From: Roseovarius sp.
GTDB lineage: Bacteria > Pseudomonadota > Alphaproteobacteria > Rhodobacterales > Rhodobacteraceae
Reading direction: 5' to 3'
DNA: 64,000 bases
NCBI RefSeq assembly: GCF_030373445.1
Contig: NZ_JAUCYU010000005.1
Span: 248,001 to 312,000 of the forward strand
Positions within the stretch are counted from its first letter, which is position 1. Each line of letters starts with the position of its first letter. Under the pieces are notes generated by a model. That model was not told the DNA's origin. It made no database searches and worked only from the letters and a program-made list of their open reading frames with translations. Of this stretch, positions 35,438 through 45,139 are shown piece by piece. The position numbers were made by a program, and so were the translations under genes.

Positions 35438-36037
35438 TCAGCGACGCGGGGTTTCACCGTCCTCTTCTTCCCTTGCGTCATCGGTTATGTCGTCCTGCGT
35501 TTCTTCGGTCTCGATCTCGGTCCCAGTTTCGTTCCCGGTTTCGGTCCCGGGCGTTTCGGGCAGCGTTTCCTCGTCCTCGATCCGGACGGGAGCATCGTCA
35601 TTGGCGGCCTGCTCCTCGGTGTCGGTTTCGGGCAGGTCCTGCGAGTCAGGAACCTCAGGGTCATGGACATCGGGTTCAGGGGCAAGCGTGTCTGCCGCAA
35701 CTGCCGCGATCGGCTCGCGTCGGGTGAACTTCAGCTCTTCCTCGGGCGCGGGGCCGCGGCGGGCGGTCAGCGACGGCACCGGGCGTTCCGCGGCGCCGTT
35801 GCCCTTGGCCTCGCGCCGGAAGACCAGCACGCTGCGGTAGACGGTGTTCGTCGAGGTCAGGCCCTGGCGTTCCTCGCTGGGCAGGATGTCGGCGCGCAGG
35901 TATTCCCAACCCTGCGCAGCCATCTCGTTCATGGCCTCTTCGAGCCCGTGCGCGAACCGCGCTTCCGCGCCTTTGACCCCGGGGGCCTTGCGCCCCTTCG
36001 CGGGGGCCGGGATTACCTTGTACGTGTAGCGCGTCAT
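35438..36037 (-). CDS. DUF4177-like protein with acidic C-terminal tail
   Basis: Residues 1-75 of this 199-residue protein match the DUF4177 pattern (YTYKVIPAP, AMNEMAAQGWEYLRADILPS, VYRSVLVFRRE). The remainder (about 85-199) is a low-complexity, Glu/Asp/Thr/Pro-rich tail, probably disordered. The function is unknown. It has no signal peptide. Confidence 0.75.
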   Translation of the reverse strand: MTRYTYKVIPAPAKGRKAPGVKGAEARFAHGLEEAMNEMAAQGWEYLRADILPSEERQGLTSTNTVYRSVLVFRREAKGNGAAERPVPSLTARRGPAPEEELKFTRREPIAAVAADTLAPEPDVHDPEVPDSQDLPETDTEEQAANDDAPVRIEDEETLPETPGTETGNETGTEIETEETQDDITDDAREEEDGETPRR

Positions 36038-36098
36038 GCCGCCTGCCTTTGTTGAAATGCGGCGTGCATCCTAGCGGCAAAGGACGTCAGTGCAAGGC

Positions 36099-37136
36099 TT
36101 ACTCGGCGGGATGGGCGCGGGCGGCGGGAACGGCGCCCAGGGCGCGGTTCGTGGCAAGCGCGCCGACGGCCATGGATGCGACGGCGAGGATGGCTGCGAT
36201 GGAGAGTGTCGGGATGCCCGACAGCCCCGCGCCGACCGTGCAGCCGCCTGCAAGGACGCCCCCGAAGCCCATCAAGGCGCCCCCGGCAAGGTAGCGGCCG
36301 GTTTCCGACGGGGAGGAGAAGCTCTGCCACTGGAACCCGCGCGACAGCAGCGCCGCCGCCAGTGCGCCGAGCAGAACGCCGCCGATCAGCCCCGTGCCGA
36401 AGCCGGCCGGAATGGCGGTCGAGGCAACGGTGAAGAACAGCGCGTCGGTCATGGGCGAGGTGAAGGCCAGCGATTCCATCGCAATCGGGTCGAAGTCGTC
36501 GTAAAGCAGGAAGCCCGTGCCGACCCAGCCCAGCGGCACCAGCACGCCGATCAGGGCGGCCAGCAGCAGCATGCCGGGCCGGTTGCCCGAGCGCAGGGCG
36601 TAAAGCAGCGCCGCGGCGGCGATGACGGCCGTCCAGATCAGCGGGTTGCCGGGCAGGGCGGCACTGTCGAGCGGCAGGGTGACGGAGCCCAGCGTCGTGC
36701 GCAGGGGCGACAGGATGCCCTTGAGCGCGGCATGGGCGGTGATGGCGAAGATCACCACCACGGTCAGCGCCCGCAGGTTGCCCGAGGCGGACAACACGGT
36801 CAGCCGTGAAATGCAGCCCCGGGTAAGCACCATGCCCGCCCCGAAGAGCAGGCCGCCTACGACCACGGCCAGCACGGGCAGGTTGGCGGCCATGAACCGG
36901 TGATCGCCGAAGCCGATCCAGCCCTGTGCCACGGCCGCCTGCGTGCCGAGCACCGCCACGGCCAGCGCCGTCAGCCAGATGCCGGCCGCCTGTTTGCGGT
37001 CCTCGCCCACGAGTGAGCGGCGCAGGCAGAAACGGGTGATCTGCGCCAGCGCCCCGAAGGCGAGCCCCAGGGCCAGCGCGAACCAGACCACCGCCTGCGG
37101 GGCGGTGAGGGTTTCGAAACCGAATTCTTCAAACAT
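36099..37136 (-). CDS. YeeE/YedE family transporter (thiosulfate-type)
   Basis: The 345-residue protein has about nine or ten membrane helices and the three conserved cysteine motifs of the YeeE/TsuA family: TRFCLRR (C37), LTRGCISR (C108) and AGGCTVGAGLSG near residue 310. TsuA relays thiosulfate through these cysteines. Sulfur-compound import is therefore likely, in keeping with sulfur assimilation genes 7 kb away, but the ion is not proven. It is monocistronic as far as visible. Confidence 0.88.
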   Translation of the reverse strand: MFEEFGFETLTAPQAVVWFALALGLAFGALAQITRFCLRRSLVGEDRKQAAGIWLTALAVAVLGTQAAVAQGWIGFGDHRFMAANLPVLAVVVGGLLFGAGMVLTRGCISRLTVLSASGNLRALTVVVIFAITAHAALKGILSPLRTTLGSVTLPLDSAALPGNPLIWTAVIAAAALLYALRSGNRPGMLLLAALIGVLVPLGWVGTGFLLYDDFDPIAMESLAFTSPMTDALFFTVASTAIPAGFGTGLIGGVLLGALAAALLSRGFQWQSFSSPSETGRYLAGGALMGFGGVLAGGCTVGAGLSGIPTLSIAAILAVASMAVGALATNRALGAVPAARAHPAE

Positions 37137-37360
37137 GGCAGCCTCGGCAGAGATGCGGAATTTTTTCCCATCTGGCGTGGAATCCGGCGCCGATCAAGTA
37201 TTCTGACCTGTGAATATCTTGCGGGTTTCGGAAAACGGTTCTCGCATGACTGCGTGGCCAGAACGTTGTTCCGGGTGACAAGAGAGGAACGGTGAAACGT
37301 TTTCCCTGTAGGCGGGCCGGCGTGAAGGGGTTCTTATTTGCGGTGAAACGCCGTTGCCGC

Positions 37361-38326
37361 TCATCGACCGCGGATGCGCGGGTCGAGCGCGTCACGCAGG
37401 CCGTCGCCGAGGTAATTGACCGACAGAACCGTCAGCGAGATCGCCACGCCCGGCCAGAACACCCGTTCCGGGTAATCCTGCAGGTAGACCGTCGCGTCGT
37501 TCAGCAGGCGGCCCCATGTCGGGAAGTCGGGCGGGAAGCCGAGGCCGAGGAAGCTGAGCGCCGATTCGGTGATGATGGCGTTGGCGATGCCCAGCGTGGC
37601 CGAGACCATGATCGGCGACAGCACGTTGGGCAGCACGTGCCGGGTGATCAGGTTGAAATTTGTCGTGCCGATCGAGCGGGCGGCCAGCACGAATTCCCGT
37701 TCCTTCAGCGCCAGCACGTCGCCGCGCACGACGCGGGCGGTGGGCATCCAGCTTGTCACGCCGATGGCGAAGACGATCAGGATGAAGATCCCGGTTTCCG
37801 GCCCGAACGTGCTGCTGAGCGCCTGCCGGAACAGCAGGACCATAACCAGCAGAAGCGGCAGCAGGGGCAGCGACAGGAACAGGTCTGTCAGCCGCATGAG
37901 CGGGCCGTCGAGCCGCCGGAAGAAGCCGGCCAGTACACCGATCAGGCTGCCGAGGCCGAGCGCCAGAAGCATCGCCGTCAGCCCCACGGCGATCGAGACC
38001 TGACCGCCCGCCATCATCCGGGCCAGCGTGTCGCGGCCAAGCTGGTCGGTGCCGAACGGGTGCGCCCAGCTCGGTCCCTCGTTGCGGGCGCGGATGTCGA
38101 TATAGGTGGCGTCGATGGGCCAGACGAGCGGGCCGAGATAGACCACCACGATGATCAGCAGGAAGAGGATGCCGCCCGCCAGCGCGCCGCGGTGGCGCTT
38201 GAACTGGTCCCAGACGTCGCGCCACTGGCTGCGGGGCGGGGCGACCGGTTGCGGGTCGGAGAGCGCGCCCAGCGGAGTGGGAGCCGGGGTCTTGGTTGGC
38301 GGGGTTTCGGGGGTCGGATCAGTCAT
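37361..38326 (-). CDS. Peptide/nickel ABC transporter permease, DppC type
   Basis: The 321-residue permease has a cytoplasmic N-terminus, about six helices and the BPD_transp_1 signature (EREFVLAARSIGTTNFNLI) with the EAA loop, then ESALSFLGLGFPPDFPTWG, typical of DppC/OppC. It overlaps the dppB-type gene by 8 bp. No ATPase gene follows; the next feature is the YeeE gene 224 bp further. Confidence 0.92.
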   Translation of the reverse strand: MTDPTPETPPTKTPAPTPLGALSDPQPVAPPRSQWRDVWDQFKRHRGALAGGILFLLIIVVVYLGPLVWPIDATYIDIRARNEGPSWAHPFGTDQLGRDTLARMMAGGQVSIAVGLTAMLLALGLGSLIGVLAGFFRRLDGPLMRLTDLFLSLPLLPLLLVMVLLFRQALSSTFGPETGIFILIVFAIGVTSWMPTARVVRGDVLALKEREFVLAARSIGTTNFNLITRHVLPNVLSPIMVSATLGIANAIITESALSFLGLGFPPDFPTWGRLLNDATVYLQDYPERVFWPGVAISLTVLSVNYLGDGLRDALDPRIRGR

Positions 38327-39326
38327 AGCGGATCCTCGGGTCGAGCAGGCCGTAAAGAAGGTCGGCGATGATGTTGAAGAGCACGATCAGGACCGCCAGC
38401 ATGAAGGTGACGGTCTGGACCATCGGCAGGTCGTTGGCCTGGATGGCGGTGATCAGAAGCTGTCCCAGCCCGTTCACCTTGAAGATCTGCTCGGTGATGA
38501 TGGCGCCTCCGAAGATCTGCGGCACGCCGAGCGCGATGACGGTGACCACCGGGATCATCGAGTTGCGCAGCACGTGGACCATCACCACGATCTGTTCCGA
38601 AAGGCCCTTGGCCCGGGCGGTGCGCACGTAATCCTGGTTGAGGTTGTCGAGCATCGAGGCGCGCATGAAGCGGGAAATCTGCGCCGTGGTCTGCAGCGCC
38701 AGCACCATGACCGGCATGACCATCTGCTTGAGCTGCATGACGAAGGTATTCCAGTCGACCACCCGGTGCGTGGTGTCATAGATCGACGGCAGCCAGCCCA
38801 GCTGGACCGAGAAGATCACGATCACCAGCACGCCCGAGAAGAAGGGCGGCACGGAAAAGCCGACCATGGTGACGAAAGTGCCGACCTGGTCGAAGACGGA
38901 ATATTGCCGGTAGGCCGAGTAGATGCCGATGGGCAGGGCGATCAGCACGCCCACCACGTAGGCCATCGCCACCACCCAGATCGTCTGGGGCATCCGCTGG
39001 ACCACGATATCCATCACCGGCGAACGGGTCTGCCAGCTTATGACGCGCTGCTTGTCGGCGGCAAACTCCGTGCCGAACAGGTGGTCGGTCAGCACCATGG
39101 GCTCGACCACGAAGAACTGCCACAGCCATTTGCCGAAACGGATATGGGTGGGCTCGCCCAGCCCCAGCGCCTCGCGCATCTGGGCTTTCACTTCCGGCGG
39201 GACGGTCAGCGGCACCTGGGCCATCGGGTCGCCCGGCGCCAGTTCCAGCAGAAGGAAGATGACGAGCGCGATGAACAGCAGCGTCGGGACCGACAGGACC
39301 AGCCGGCGGATTGTATAGGTCAGCAT
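38319..39326 (-). CDS. Peptide/nickel ABC transporter permease, DppB type
   Basis: The 335-residue permease begins with MLTYTIRRLVLSVPTLLFIA, the usual DppB opening, and has six helices with the EAA loop DYVRTARAKGLSEQIVVMVH and ALGVPQIFGGAIITEQIF. It forms the channel together with DppC. Start is 74 bp after the solute-binding protein gene. Confidence 0.92.
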   Translation of the reverse strand: MLTYTIRRLVLSVPTLLFIALVIFLLLELAPGDPMAQVPLTVPPEVKAQMREALGLGEPTHIRFGKWLWQFFVVEPMVLTDHLFGTEFAADKQRVISWQTRSPVMDIVVQRMPQTIWVVAMAYVVGVLIALPIGIYSAYRQYSVFDQVGTFVTMVGFSVPPFFSGVLVIVIFSVQLGWLPSIYDTTHRVVDWNTFVMQLKQMVMPVMVLALQTTAQISRFMRASMLDNLNQDYVRTARAKGLSEQIVVMVHVLRNSMIPVVTVIALGVPQIFGGAIITEQIFKVNGLGQLLITAIQANDLPMVQTVTFMLAVLIVLFNIIADLLYGLLDPRIRYD

Positions 39327-39400
39327 TCAGCCGCACACCCCCTGAAAGTCACCCTTCGTCGGGCGCGCGGCGACCCCGCGCGCCCGGTCGTGGCAAGCGA

Positions 39401-41107
39401 TCAGTTGGTTTCCTTGCGGTGCCAGTCGGCCGCGTTCCAGAGTTCGCTGTCCCAGGTGTTGAGGATGACACCGCCCAGGCTGTTGGAATGGGCAGACACC
39501 CGGCCGCGATCGACGAGCGGGATGATCACGTATTCCTGCATCAGCATGTCGTTCATCGCCTTGGCCAGCTCGGCACGTTTCTCGAGCTCGCCGGTCTGCT
39601 GCATCTCGTCGACGAGGGCGTTGTATTCCTCGCTGCAGAAACGCGGCATGTTGTTGCCCTGCCACTGGTTTTCCGGTGCCGGGATCTGTTCGCAGTGCCA
39701 GTTCGACATGTAGGCCTCGGGGTCGGTGCCGTCGAAGTTGTTGGCGTACATCTCGACATCGGCGAAGAACTTCTGGAACGTGTCCGGGCTGCCCGGGTCG
39801 CCGCCGAAGAAGACGCTGGAGTCGATGTTGCGCAGCTCGGCCTCGACGCCGATTTCCGACCACCACTGCTTGATCAGTGCCTGGAAGTCCTGGCGCACGG
39901 CGTTGGTCGAGGTCTGGAACAGCATCGACAGCTCGACCCCATCCTTGTCGCGGGTGCCGTTGCCGTTGGTGTCGGTCCAGCCGGCTTCTTCCAGCACGGC
40001 CTTGGCGCCCTCGATGTCCTGCACCTTGCAGTCATCATTGGCGGTGGAGGCGTAGATTTCCGGTGCCGGGAGCACGTTGCAGGTCACGCGGCCCGCGTCG
40101 CCATAGCCGATCTCGACCAGCAATTCGCGGTCGATCGCCATGGAGAGCGCCTGTCGCACGGCCTTGTCGGTCAGGAACGGGTGCGGGTGATCGAGCGTCG
40201 CCCGGCGGTCGCCGAGGTCGGAGGACGGGTCGGTCTGGTTGACCATGATCCGTTCGACCAGCGTGCCGAAGCCCGAGATGATCTGGCCTTTGCCGGCCGA
40301 TTCCATGTTGGCCAGCACGTCCGGCGCCAGTTGCAGGTTCCAGGCATAGTCGAACTCGCCCGTCTCGAGAACCGCGCGGCCGGCCGCCGTGGCATCGCCG
40401 CCGCCCTTGAAGACGACCGAGGCGAAGGCCGGCTTCTCGGGGTCGCGGTAATTCTCGTTGGCTTCCAGCGTGATCACGTCATTGGGCCGGAAATCCGTCA
40501 CCACGAAGGGGCCGGTGCCGATCGGGTTGAAGTTCTGCTCGGTGCATTCCGGCGCCTTGGGCCCGAGGCAATCGGCGAATTGCGCCTTTTGCAGGATGGG
40601 CGACTGGGCGCCCACGAAGGCGGTATAGGGGAAGGGCTTGGGATTGCGGAAGGTGACCACGGCGGTCAGCTCGTCCGGCGTCTCGATGCTTTCGATGCCG
40701 CCGTATTTCTCGATCTGGGCACAGCCGCCGCCCTCGGCGGTGCAGTATTCCCAGCTGAATTTCACGTCTTCGGAGGTGACGGGCGAGCCGTCGGACCAAA
40801 CCAGGCCTTCTGTCAGCTTCCAGGTGATCGAGGTCAGGTCTTCCGAAACGCCACCGTTTTCCACGGTTGGCACCTCGTCGACGAGCCACGGCACCATGTC
40901 GCCGTTCTCGTCGTAGCGGGCCAGCGGTTCGAGCACGAGGCTGGCGGCCTCGAGATCCTTGGTGCCGCCGGACAGGTAGGGGTTCATGATCGAGGGCGCC
41001 TGCCAGTAGATGATACCGACCTGGCCGTCTTCACCGCGCTCGGCCTGCGCCATGGGGGCCAGCGCCGATGCGGCGATTCCCCCGATCAGGATTGATCTGA
41101 GTGTCAT
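39401..41107 (-). CDS. Peptide ABC transporter substrate-binding protein (family 5)
   Basis: The 568-residue protein has a signal peptide (residues 1-22, ending AQA) and the SBP_bac_5 fold: LVLEPLARYDENGDMVPWLVD, VKFSWEYC, IGTGPFVVTDFRPND, and KAVRQALSMAIDRELLVE. It should deliver oligopeptides or similar ligands to the DppB and DppC permeases that follow. ATG 41107 has GGGAGA upstream; the frame extends further but the signal peptide fixes the start. Confidence 0.92.
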   Translation of the reverse strand: MTLRSILIGGIAASALAPMAQAERGEDGQVGIIYWQAPSIMNPYLSGGTKDLEAASLVLEPLARYDENGDMVPWLVDEVPTVENGGVSEDLTSITWKLTEGLVWSDGSPVTSEDVKFSWEYCTAEGGGCAQIEKYGGIESIETPDELTAVVTFRNPKPFPYTAFVGAQSPILQKAQFADCLGPKAPECTEQNFNPIGTGPFVVTDFRPNDVITLEANENYRDPEKPAFASVVFKGGGDATAAGRAVLETGEFDYAWNLQLAPDVLANMESAGKGQIISGFGTLVERIMVNQTDPSSDLGDRRATLDHPHPFLTDKAVRQALSMAIDRELLVEIGYGDAGRVTCNVLPAPEIYASTANDDCKVQDIEGAKAVLEEAGWTDTNGNGTRDKDGVELSMLFQTSTNAVRQDFQALIKQWWSEIGVEAELRNIDSSVFFGGDPGSPDTFQKFFADVEMYANNFDGTDPEAYMSNWHCEQIPAPENQWQGNNMPRFCSEEYNALVDEMQQTGELEKRAELAKAMNDMLMQEYVIIPLVDRGRVSAHSNSLGGVILNTWDSELWNAADWHRKETN

Positions 41108-41278
41108 TTTGGGTCTCCCTTGCTGGACGTTCAGTCGTCTCTTGTACGGTTCATGCCCCGTTTGCCGGAGCCGTCCGTTCTTGTTGGTTCGCACGCCGAT
41201 AGTGACGGAGATGCAGCGAATATCAAGGGTTTCCGTTTACCGGACCGCGACGTCAGCGATTCCGTGCAGGTTGTACCG

Positions 41279-41316
41279 GAAAAAAGCAAAACCTCCCGCG
41301 CGGGTGGCGGGAGGTT
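41279..41316 (-). terminator. Rho-independent terminator of infC
   Basis: On the minus strand AACCTCCCGC (41316-41307) pairs with GCGGGAGGTT (41299-41290) around a 7-base loop. It is followed by T-rich sequence (TTGCTTTTTT, complement of 41289-41280), 27 bases past the infC stop. Confidence 0.9.
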
Positions 41317-41343
41317 CCGGTCGAACGGGTCTGGGAAGAGGGC

Positions 41344-41886
<543 letters not shown>

Positions 41887-41889
<3 letters not shown>

Positions 41890-41903
41890 GGCTTTGTTCC
41901 TTC
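41887..41903 (-). promoter_or_regulatory. Shine-Dalgarno and non-canonical ATA start of infC
   Basis: On the minus strand GAAGGA (41903-41898) lies 8 bases before ATA (41889-41887), which begins the conserved [10 protein letters not shown] sequence. E. coli infC starts at AUU, which underlies its autoregulation by IF-3. A rare start here would serve the same feedback. The competing starts are TTG codons at 41955 and 41928. Confidence 0.6.
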
Positions 41904-42089
41904 GTGTCGTGATTGTTTGAGTGCGCAAGGTAGCGTCCCGTAAGGGGCGTTTCAAGCTGCAAAATCAGCGGCTCGGGGCCGAAACGGGGCCGGTTTTCCC
42001 TTGCGGCTTTTCTGTTAGGATAGTCATGTGGATATTGGAATACTGAAGGCCGCCGGCTGAGGGGGCGGCCATTGTCAAGGGGAACGACC

Positions 42090-42998
42090 ATGCGAAACCT
42101 GCTCTGGATCTTAGTTGCTGTCCTGGTGATCGGCGGCGGATACCTGCTTTTCACCGGGAAATCGGTTCAGGAGGTGCTCGGACTGAGCGACGAGGCGGCG
42201 GAAGAGGCGGCCGAGGATGCAGGTGAGGCCGCCGATGCGGCCGGCGAGAGCGCCGAGGAGGCGGCAGAGGCCGCGGAGACCGCGACGGAAGACGCCGCGG
42301 ACACGACCGAGGCCATGGCCGAAGACGCCGCCGAGGCCGTGGACGAGGCCACCGAGGTGGCGGAAGACGCCGCCGCGGACGCGACGGAAGCCGCAGAGGA
42401 CGCCGCCGACACCGCGGCCGAGGCCGCACAGGAGGCCGCCGAGGCGGTCGAGGAGATGGCGGACGACGCGGCCGAGACGGCTTCGGAGGCCGCGGATGCA
42501 ACGGGCGAGGCCGCCAGCGAGGCGATGGACGCCGCCGAGGAGACCGGCAGCGAGGCAATGGAGGCGGCCGAAGAGACCGGCAGCGAGGCGATGGAGGCCA
42601 CGGAAGAGGCGGCCGAGAGCGCGGCCGATGCGGCTGGTGACACGGCAGAAGCTGTCGAGGACGAGATCATTGAGCTGACCATCGACGATCCGGAGACGGC
42701 GCAATCCACCGAGGCCGCCGAAGCCACGAACGAGGCCATGGAAGAGGCGATGGACACCACCGACGGCAGCGAGGCAGGCGCGACCGTCGCCGGGGAGGCT
42801 GCGGAAGAAGGGGCCGAGGCCGAAGAGGTGTTCACGGTCGAGGGGTTCGATATCGACCAGGCCGTCGAGCTGATAGAGGCATCGGACCTCGACGCGGTTC
42901 GGCGCACCGTATTGATCGAGACGCTGCGCGAGGCTGCCGACAACCCGGAACAGCTCGAAACCGCATTGACCGCGGCGCGCGAGGCGCTTGGTCTCTGA
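42090..42998 (+). CDS. Membrane-anchored Ala/Glu/Asp-rich protein
   Basis: The 302-residue protein has an N-terminal membrane helix (about residues 4-21, LLWILVAVLVIGGGYLLF). About 180 residues made almost only of Ala, Glu, Asp, Thr and Ser follow, with repeating AAE/EAA and EETGSEAMEA units. The final 55 residues are ordinary and look folded (VEGFDIDQAVELIEASDLD and a helical tail ending AREALGL). The repeat region should form one long acidic helix or coiled coil. AAGGGG precedes ATG 42090. Function is unknown; similar low-complexity spacers occur in periplasmic anchor proteins. Confidence 0.8.
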   Translation: MRNLLWILVAVLVIGGGYLLFTGKSVQEVLGLSDEAAEEAAEDAGEAADAAGESAEEAAEAAETATEDAADTTEAMAEDAAEAVDEATEVAEDAAADATEAAEDAADTAAEAAQEAAEAVEEMADDAAETASEAADATGEAASEAMDAAEETGSEAMEAAEETGSEAMEATEEAAESAADAAGDTAEAVEDEIIELTIDDPETAQSTEAAEATNEAMEEAMDTTDGSEAGATVAGEAAEEGAEAEEVFTVEGFDIDQAVELIEASDLDAVRRTVLIETLREAADNPEQLETALTAAREALGL

Positions 42999-43026
42999 GG
43001 CATCCACCTTGGAGTCGAGAAACAAG

Positions 43027-43051
43027 ACCGCGCCGGATGTTCCGGCGCGGT
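43027..43051. terminator. Hairpin between convergent genes
   Basis: ACCGCGCCGG (43027-43036) pairs perfectly with CCGGCGCGGT (43042-43051) around a 5-base loop. It lies between the convergent ends of the Ala/Glu-rich gene and fpr and may serve both as a bidirectional terminator. Confidence 0.75.
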
Positions 43052-43084
43052 ATTCAATTCAGGTCAAGTGCTTGAGTGGCGAAG

Positions 43085-43930
43085 TTAATCCAGGAAAGCC
43101 TTTTCGACCACGTATTCCTTGGGGTCGGAATTGGCGCCTTCGCGAAGGCCGTATTCCTCGAGCATCTCTTTGAGTTCGAGGTTGAAGGCCAGGTTGCCGC
43201 AGACCATCGCGCGGTCGGTTTCGGGCGAAAGCGGCTCGACACCGAGATCCTCGAACACCTCGCCCTTGCGCATCAGGTCGGTGATGCGTCCCATCTTGGG
43301 GCTCTCTTCGCGGGTGGTGGTGGGGTAGTAGCGCAGCTTCTCGTGGAAGCCCTCGCCGATCAGTTCCGCCAGCATCTCGTCGGAGCGGATGGACTCGATC
43401 AGGTCATGGCCGTATTGCAGCTCGCCCACCTCGCGGCAGGTATGGGTGATGATCACCTCGTCGTAATCCTCGTAGGTCTGCGGATCGCGCAGGAGCGAGG
43501 CGAAGGGCGCGAACCCGGTGCCGGTGGCGAAGAACCAGATGCGCTTGCCGGGCAGCAGCGCGTCATGCACCAGCGTGCCGACGGGCTTGGGCCGCAGGAT
43601 GATCTCGTCGCCCGGCTGGATGTGCTGAAGGCGCGAGGTGAGCGGGCCGTCCTGTACCTTGATCGAGTAGAACTCCAGCTCGTCGTCCCAGGAGGGCGAG
43701 GCGATGGAATAGGCGCGCAGCAGCGGCTTTTCCTTGCCGGTCTTCTCGTCCTTCTGCATCAGCCCGATCATCACGAACTCGCCCGAGCGGAAGCGCAGGC
43801 TGGCGGGGCGGGACACGCGGAAGGAAAACAGCCGGTCCGTCCAGTGCTTCACTTGTGTCACGGTCTGGGCGTCGGGCAGGGTGGGAACTTTCACGGCCTT
43901 GGCGTCGGTCACGGTTACGGTCTCGTTCAT
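43085..43930 (-). CDS. fpr: Ferredoxin--NADP reductase
   Basis: The 281-residue flavoenzyme moves electrons between NADPH and ferredoxin or flavodoxin. Motifs are LLRAYSIASPSWDDELEFYS (FAD), GTGFAPFASLLRDPQTYEDY (NADP) and MVCGNLAFNLELKEMLEEYG, typical of bacterial FprA enzymes, which end near VVEKAF as here. It lies just downstream of the sulfite reductase operon. No cysJ flavoprotein is present, so Fpr with ferredoxin could be the electron route to CysI; this is an inference from position. Confidence 0.94.
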   Translation of the reverse strand: MNETVTVTDAKAVKVPTLPDAQTVTQVKHWTDRLFSFRVSRPASLRFRSGEFVMIGLMQKDEKTGKEKPLLRAYSIASPSWDDELEFYSIKVQDGPLTSRLQHIQPGDEIILRPKPVGTLVHDALLPGKRIWFFATGTGFAPFASLLRDPQTYEDYDEVIITHTCREVGELQYGHDLIESIRSDEMLAELIGEGFHEKLRYYPTTTREESPKMGRITDLMRKGEVFEDLGVEPLSPETDRAMVCGNLAFNLELKEMLEEYGLREGANSDPKEYVVEKAFLD

Positions 43931-43940
43931 GAATGCATCC

Positions 43941-43961
43941 TGCCGGTCCTGTCGACCGGCA
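43941..43961 (-). promoter_or_regulatory. Hairpin in the fpr leader
   Basis: TGCCGGTC (43941-43948) and GACCGGCA (43954-43961) form a perfect 8-bp stem with a 5-base loop between the DUF934 stop and the fpr start, immediately upstream of the fpr Shine-Dalgarno. It could be an intercistronic terminator or processing site. Confidence 0.5.
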
Positions 43962-44000
43962 CCTCCTGTTAATCGTTGAGGACGGTGAGGTGAAGGGGCG

Positions 44001-44408
44001 TTATCCGCGCAGGCGGGCCTGATAATCGTGGGCCTGCCAGTTTGCCCGGAATTTCCACTCGTCTTCCGGTTGGCGTTTGGCGAGCTCGTCGGAGATTTCC
44101 ACCTCGTCGAAGCCGGCGCGGCGGGCCATGGCGTACTGGTCGGCGATGACGTGGCCGCGGGCGCGGAGGCGGCCGGTGAAGCCCATCAGGCGAAGCTGGC
44201 GGGCGATGGTGAAGCCGCGCCCGTCGGCGAAGCTGGGGAAGTCGACGCGGATCGCCTCGACGCCGTCCAGCCGGCCCGTGAGGGTGGCCGGGTCGGTGTC
44301 CGAGGGCAGGTCGAGCGCGGTGGCGTCTGCGGGGGCCTCTTCCAGCGCCAAGAAGTCGCCGTTGAAGCCATCGGGCGCGAACCCTGTGTCGGTCACGATT
44401 ACGGTCAT
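44001..44408 (-). CDS. DUF934 domain protein of the sulfite reductase operon
   Basis: The 135-residue protein has DUF934 features: VEAIRVDFPSFADGRGFTIA, LRLMGFTGRLRARGHVIADQ, and a C-terminal WKFRANWQAHDYQ. The family is consistently next to cysI and cysH in proteobacteria, and its role in sulfite reduction is unknown. Its ATG overlaps the cysH stop by 4 bp, so it is the last gene of the operon. Confidence 0.88.
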   Translation of the reverse strand: MTVIVTDTGFAPDGFNGDFLALEEAPADATALDLPSDTDPATLTGRLDGVEAIRVDFPSFADGRGFTIARQLRLMGFTGRLRARGHVIADQYAMARRAGFDEVEISDELAKRQPEDEWKFRANWQAHDYQARLRG

Positions 44409-45139
44409 GCGTTCACTCCTGTCCGGACGAGCTTGCCATCCACGAAATGGATGCCGCACTCGGATTTATCCTCGCCCCGCCAACGGCCTGCGCGAATGTC
44501 TTCACCTTCCTTCACGGGCGAGGTGCAGGGCATGCAGCCGATCGACGGGTAACCTTTGGCCACCAGCGGATGGCGCGGCAGGCGGTTTTCTTCCATGTAG
44601 GTCTGCACGTCCTCTCGGCGCCAGTGGGCCAGCGGGTTGACCTTGATCCGGCCGGTGCCGGGCTCGACCTCGAAGAACTCCAGCGCCTCGCGGCCGTTGC
44701 CGTGAAAGCGTTTGCGGCCGGTGATCCAGCCGTCGAACGGGGCAAGGGCCCTTTGCAGCGGCACGGTCTTGCGCAGGTCGCAGCAGGCGTCGGTGTCGCG
44801 CTGGTGCAGCGTGCGGTCCGGGTCGGTGCGGTCGAGCGCGGCCTGATCGGCGCGGATGACGCGCACATCCGTCAGGCCCAGTCGCTCGCTCACTTCCTGC
44901 TGGTAGACCAACGTTTCGGCAAAGAGCAACTCGGTGTCGAGGAAGATCACCGGCGTGTCGCGCCGCGCCACCGACACCATGTGCAGAAGCACCACGGATT
45001 CGGCGCCGAAGCTCGACACCAGCGCCAGGTCTCCGGCGTCGGGGTCGCGCAGGGCGTGGGCCAGCACGGACGTCGCCGAGTGGTGGCGGTAGCGCTCGTT
45101 CAGGCTGGCGACCGTTTTATCCAGATCATTCAGCGGCAT
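44405..45139 (-). CDS. cysH: Assimilatory adenylylsulfate (APS) reductase
   Basis: CysH (244 residues) reduces activated sulfate to sulfite with thioredoxin. The Cys pairs CC (119-120) and CMPC (202-205) would bind a [4Fe-4S] cluster and mark it as the APS-using type rather than the PAPS type. The catalytic cysteine lies in ECGIH (227-231). ATG 45139 lies 14 bases inside the cysI gene, favouring coupled translation. The longer upstream reading frame is only an extension into cysI. Confidence 0.93.
   Translation of the reverse strand: MPLNDLDKTVASLNERYRHHSATSVLAHALRDPDAGDLALVSSFGAESVVLLHMVSVARRDTPVIFLDTELLFAETLVYQQEVSERLGLTDVRVIRADQAALDRTDPDRTLHQRDTDACCDLRKTVPLQRALAPFDGWITGRKRFHGNGREALEFFEVEPGTGRIKVNPLAHWRREDVQTYMEENRLPRHPLVAKGYPSIGCMPCTSPVKEGEDIRAGRWRGEDKSECGIHFVDGKLVRTGVNA

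Noticed and set aside
42111..43025. Long antisense frames over the Ala/Glu-rich gene
   Set aside because: The repetitive GC-rich codons keep several frames open. The plus-strand frame has a start, a membrane helix and a ribosome site; the antisense ones do not.
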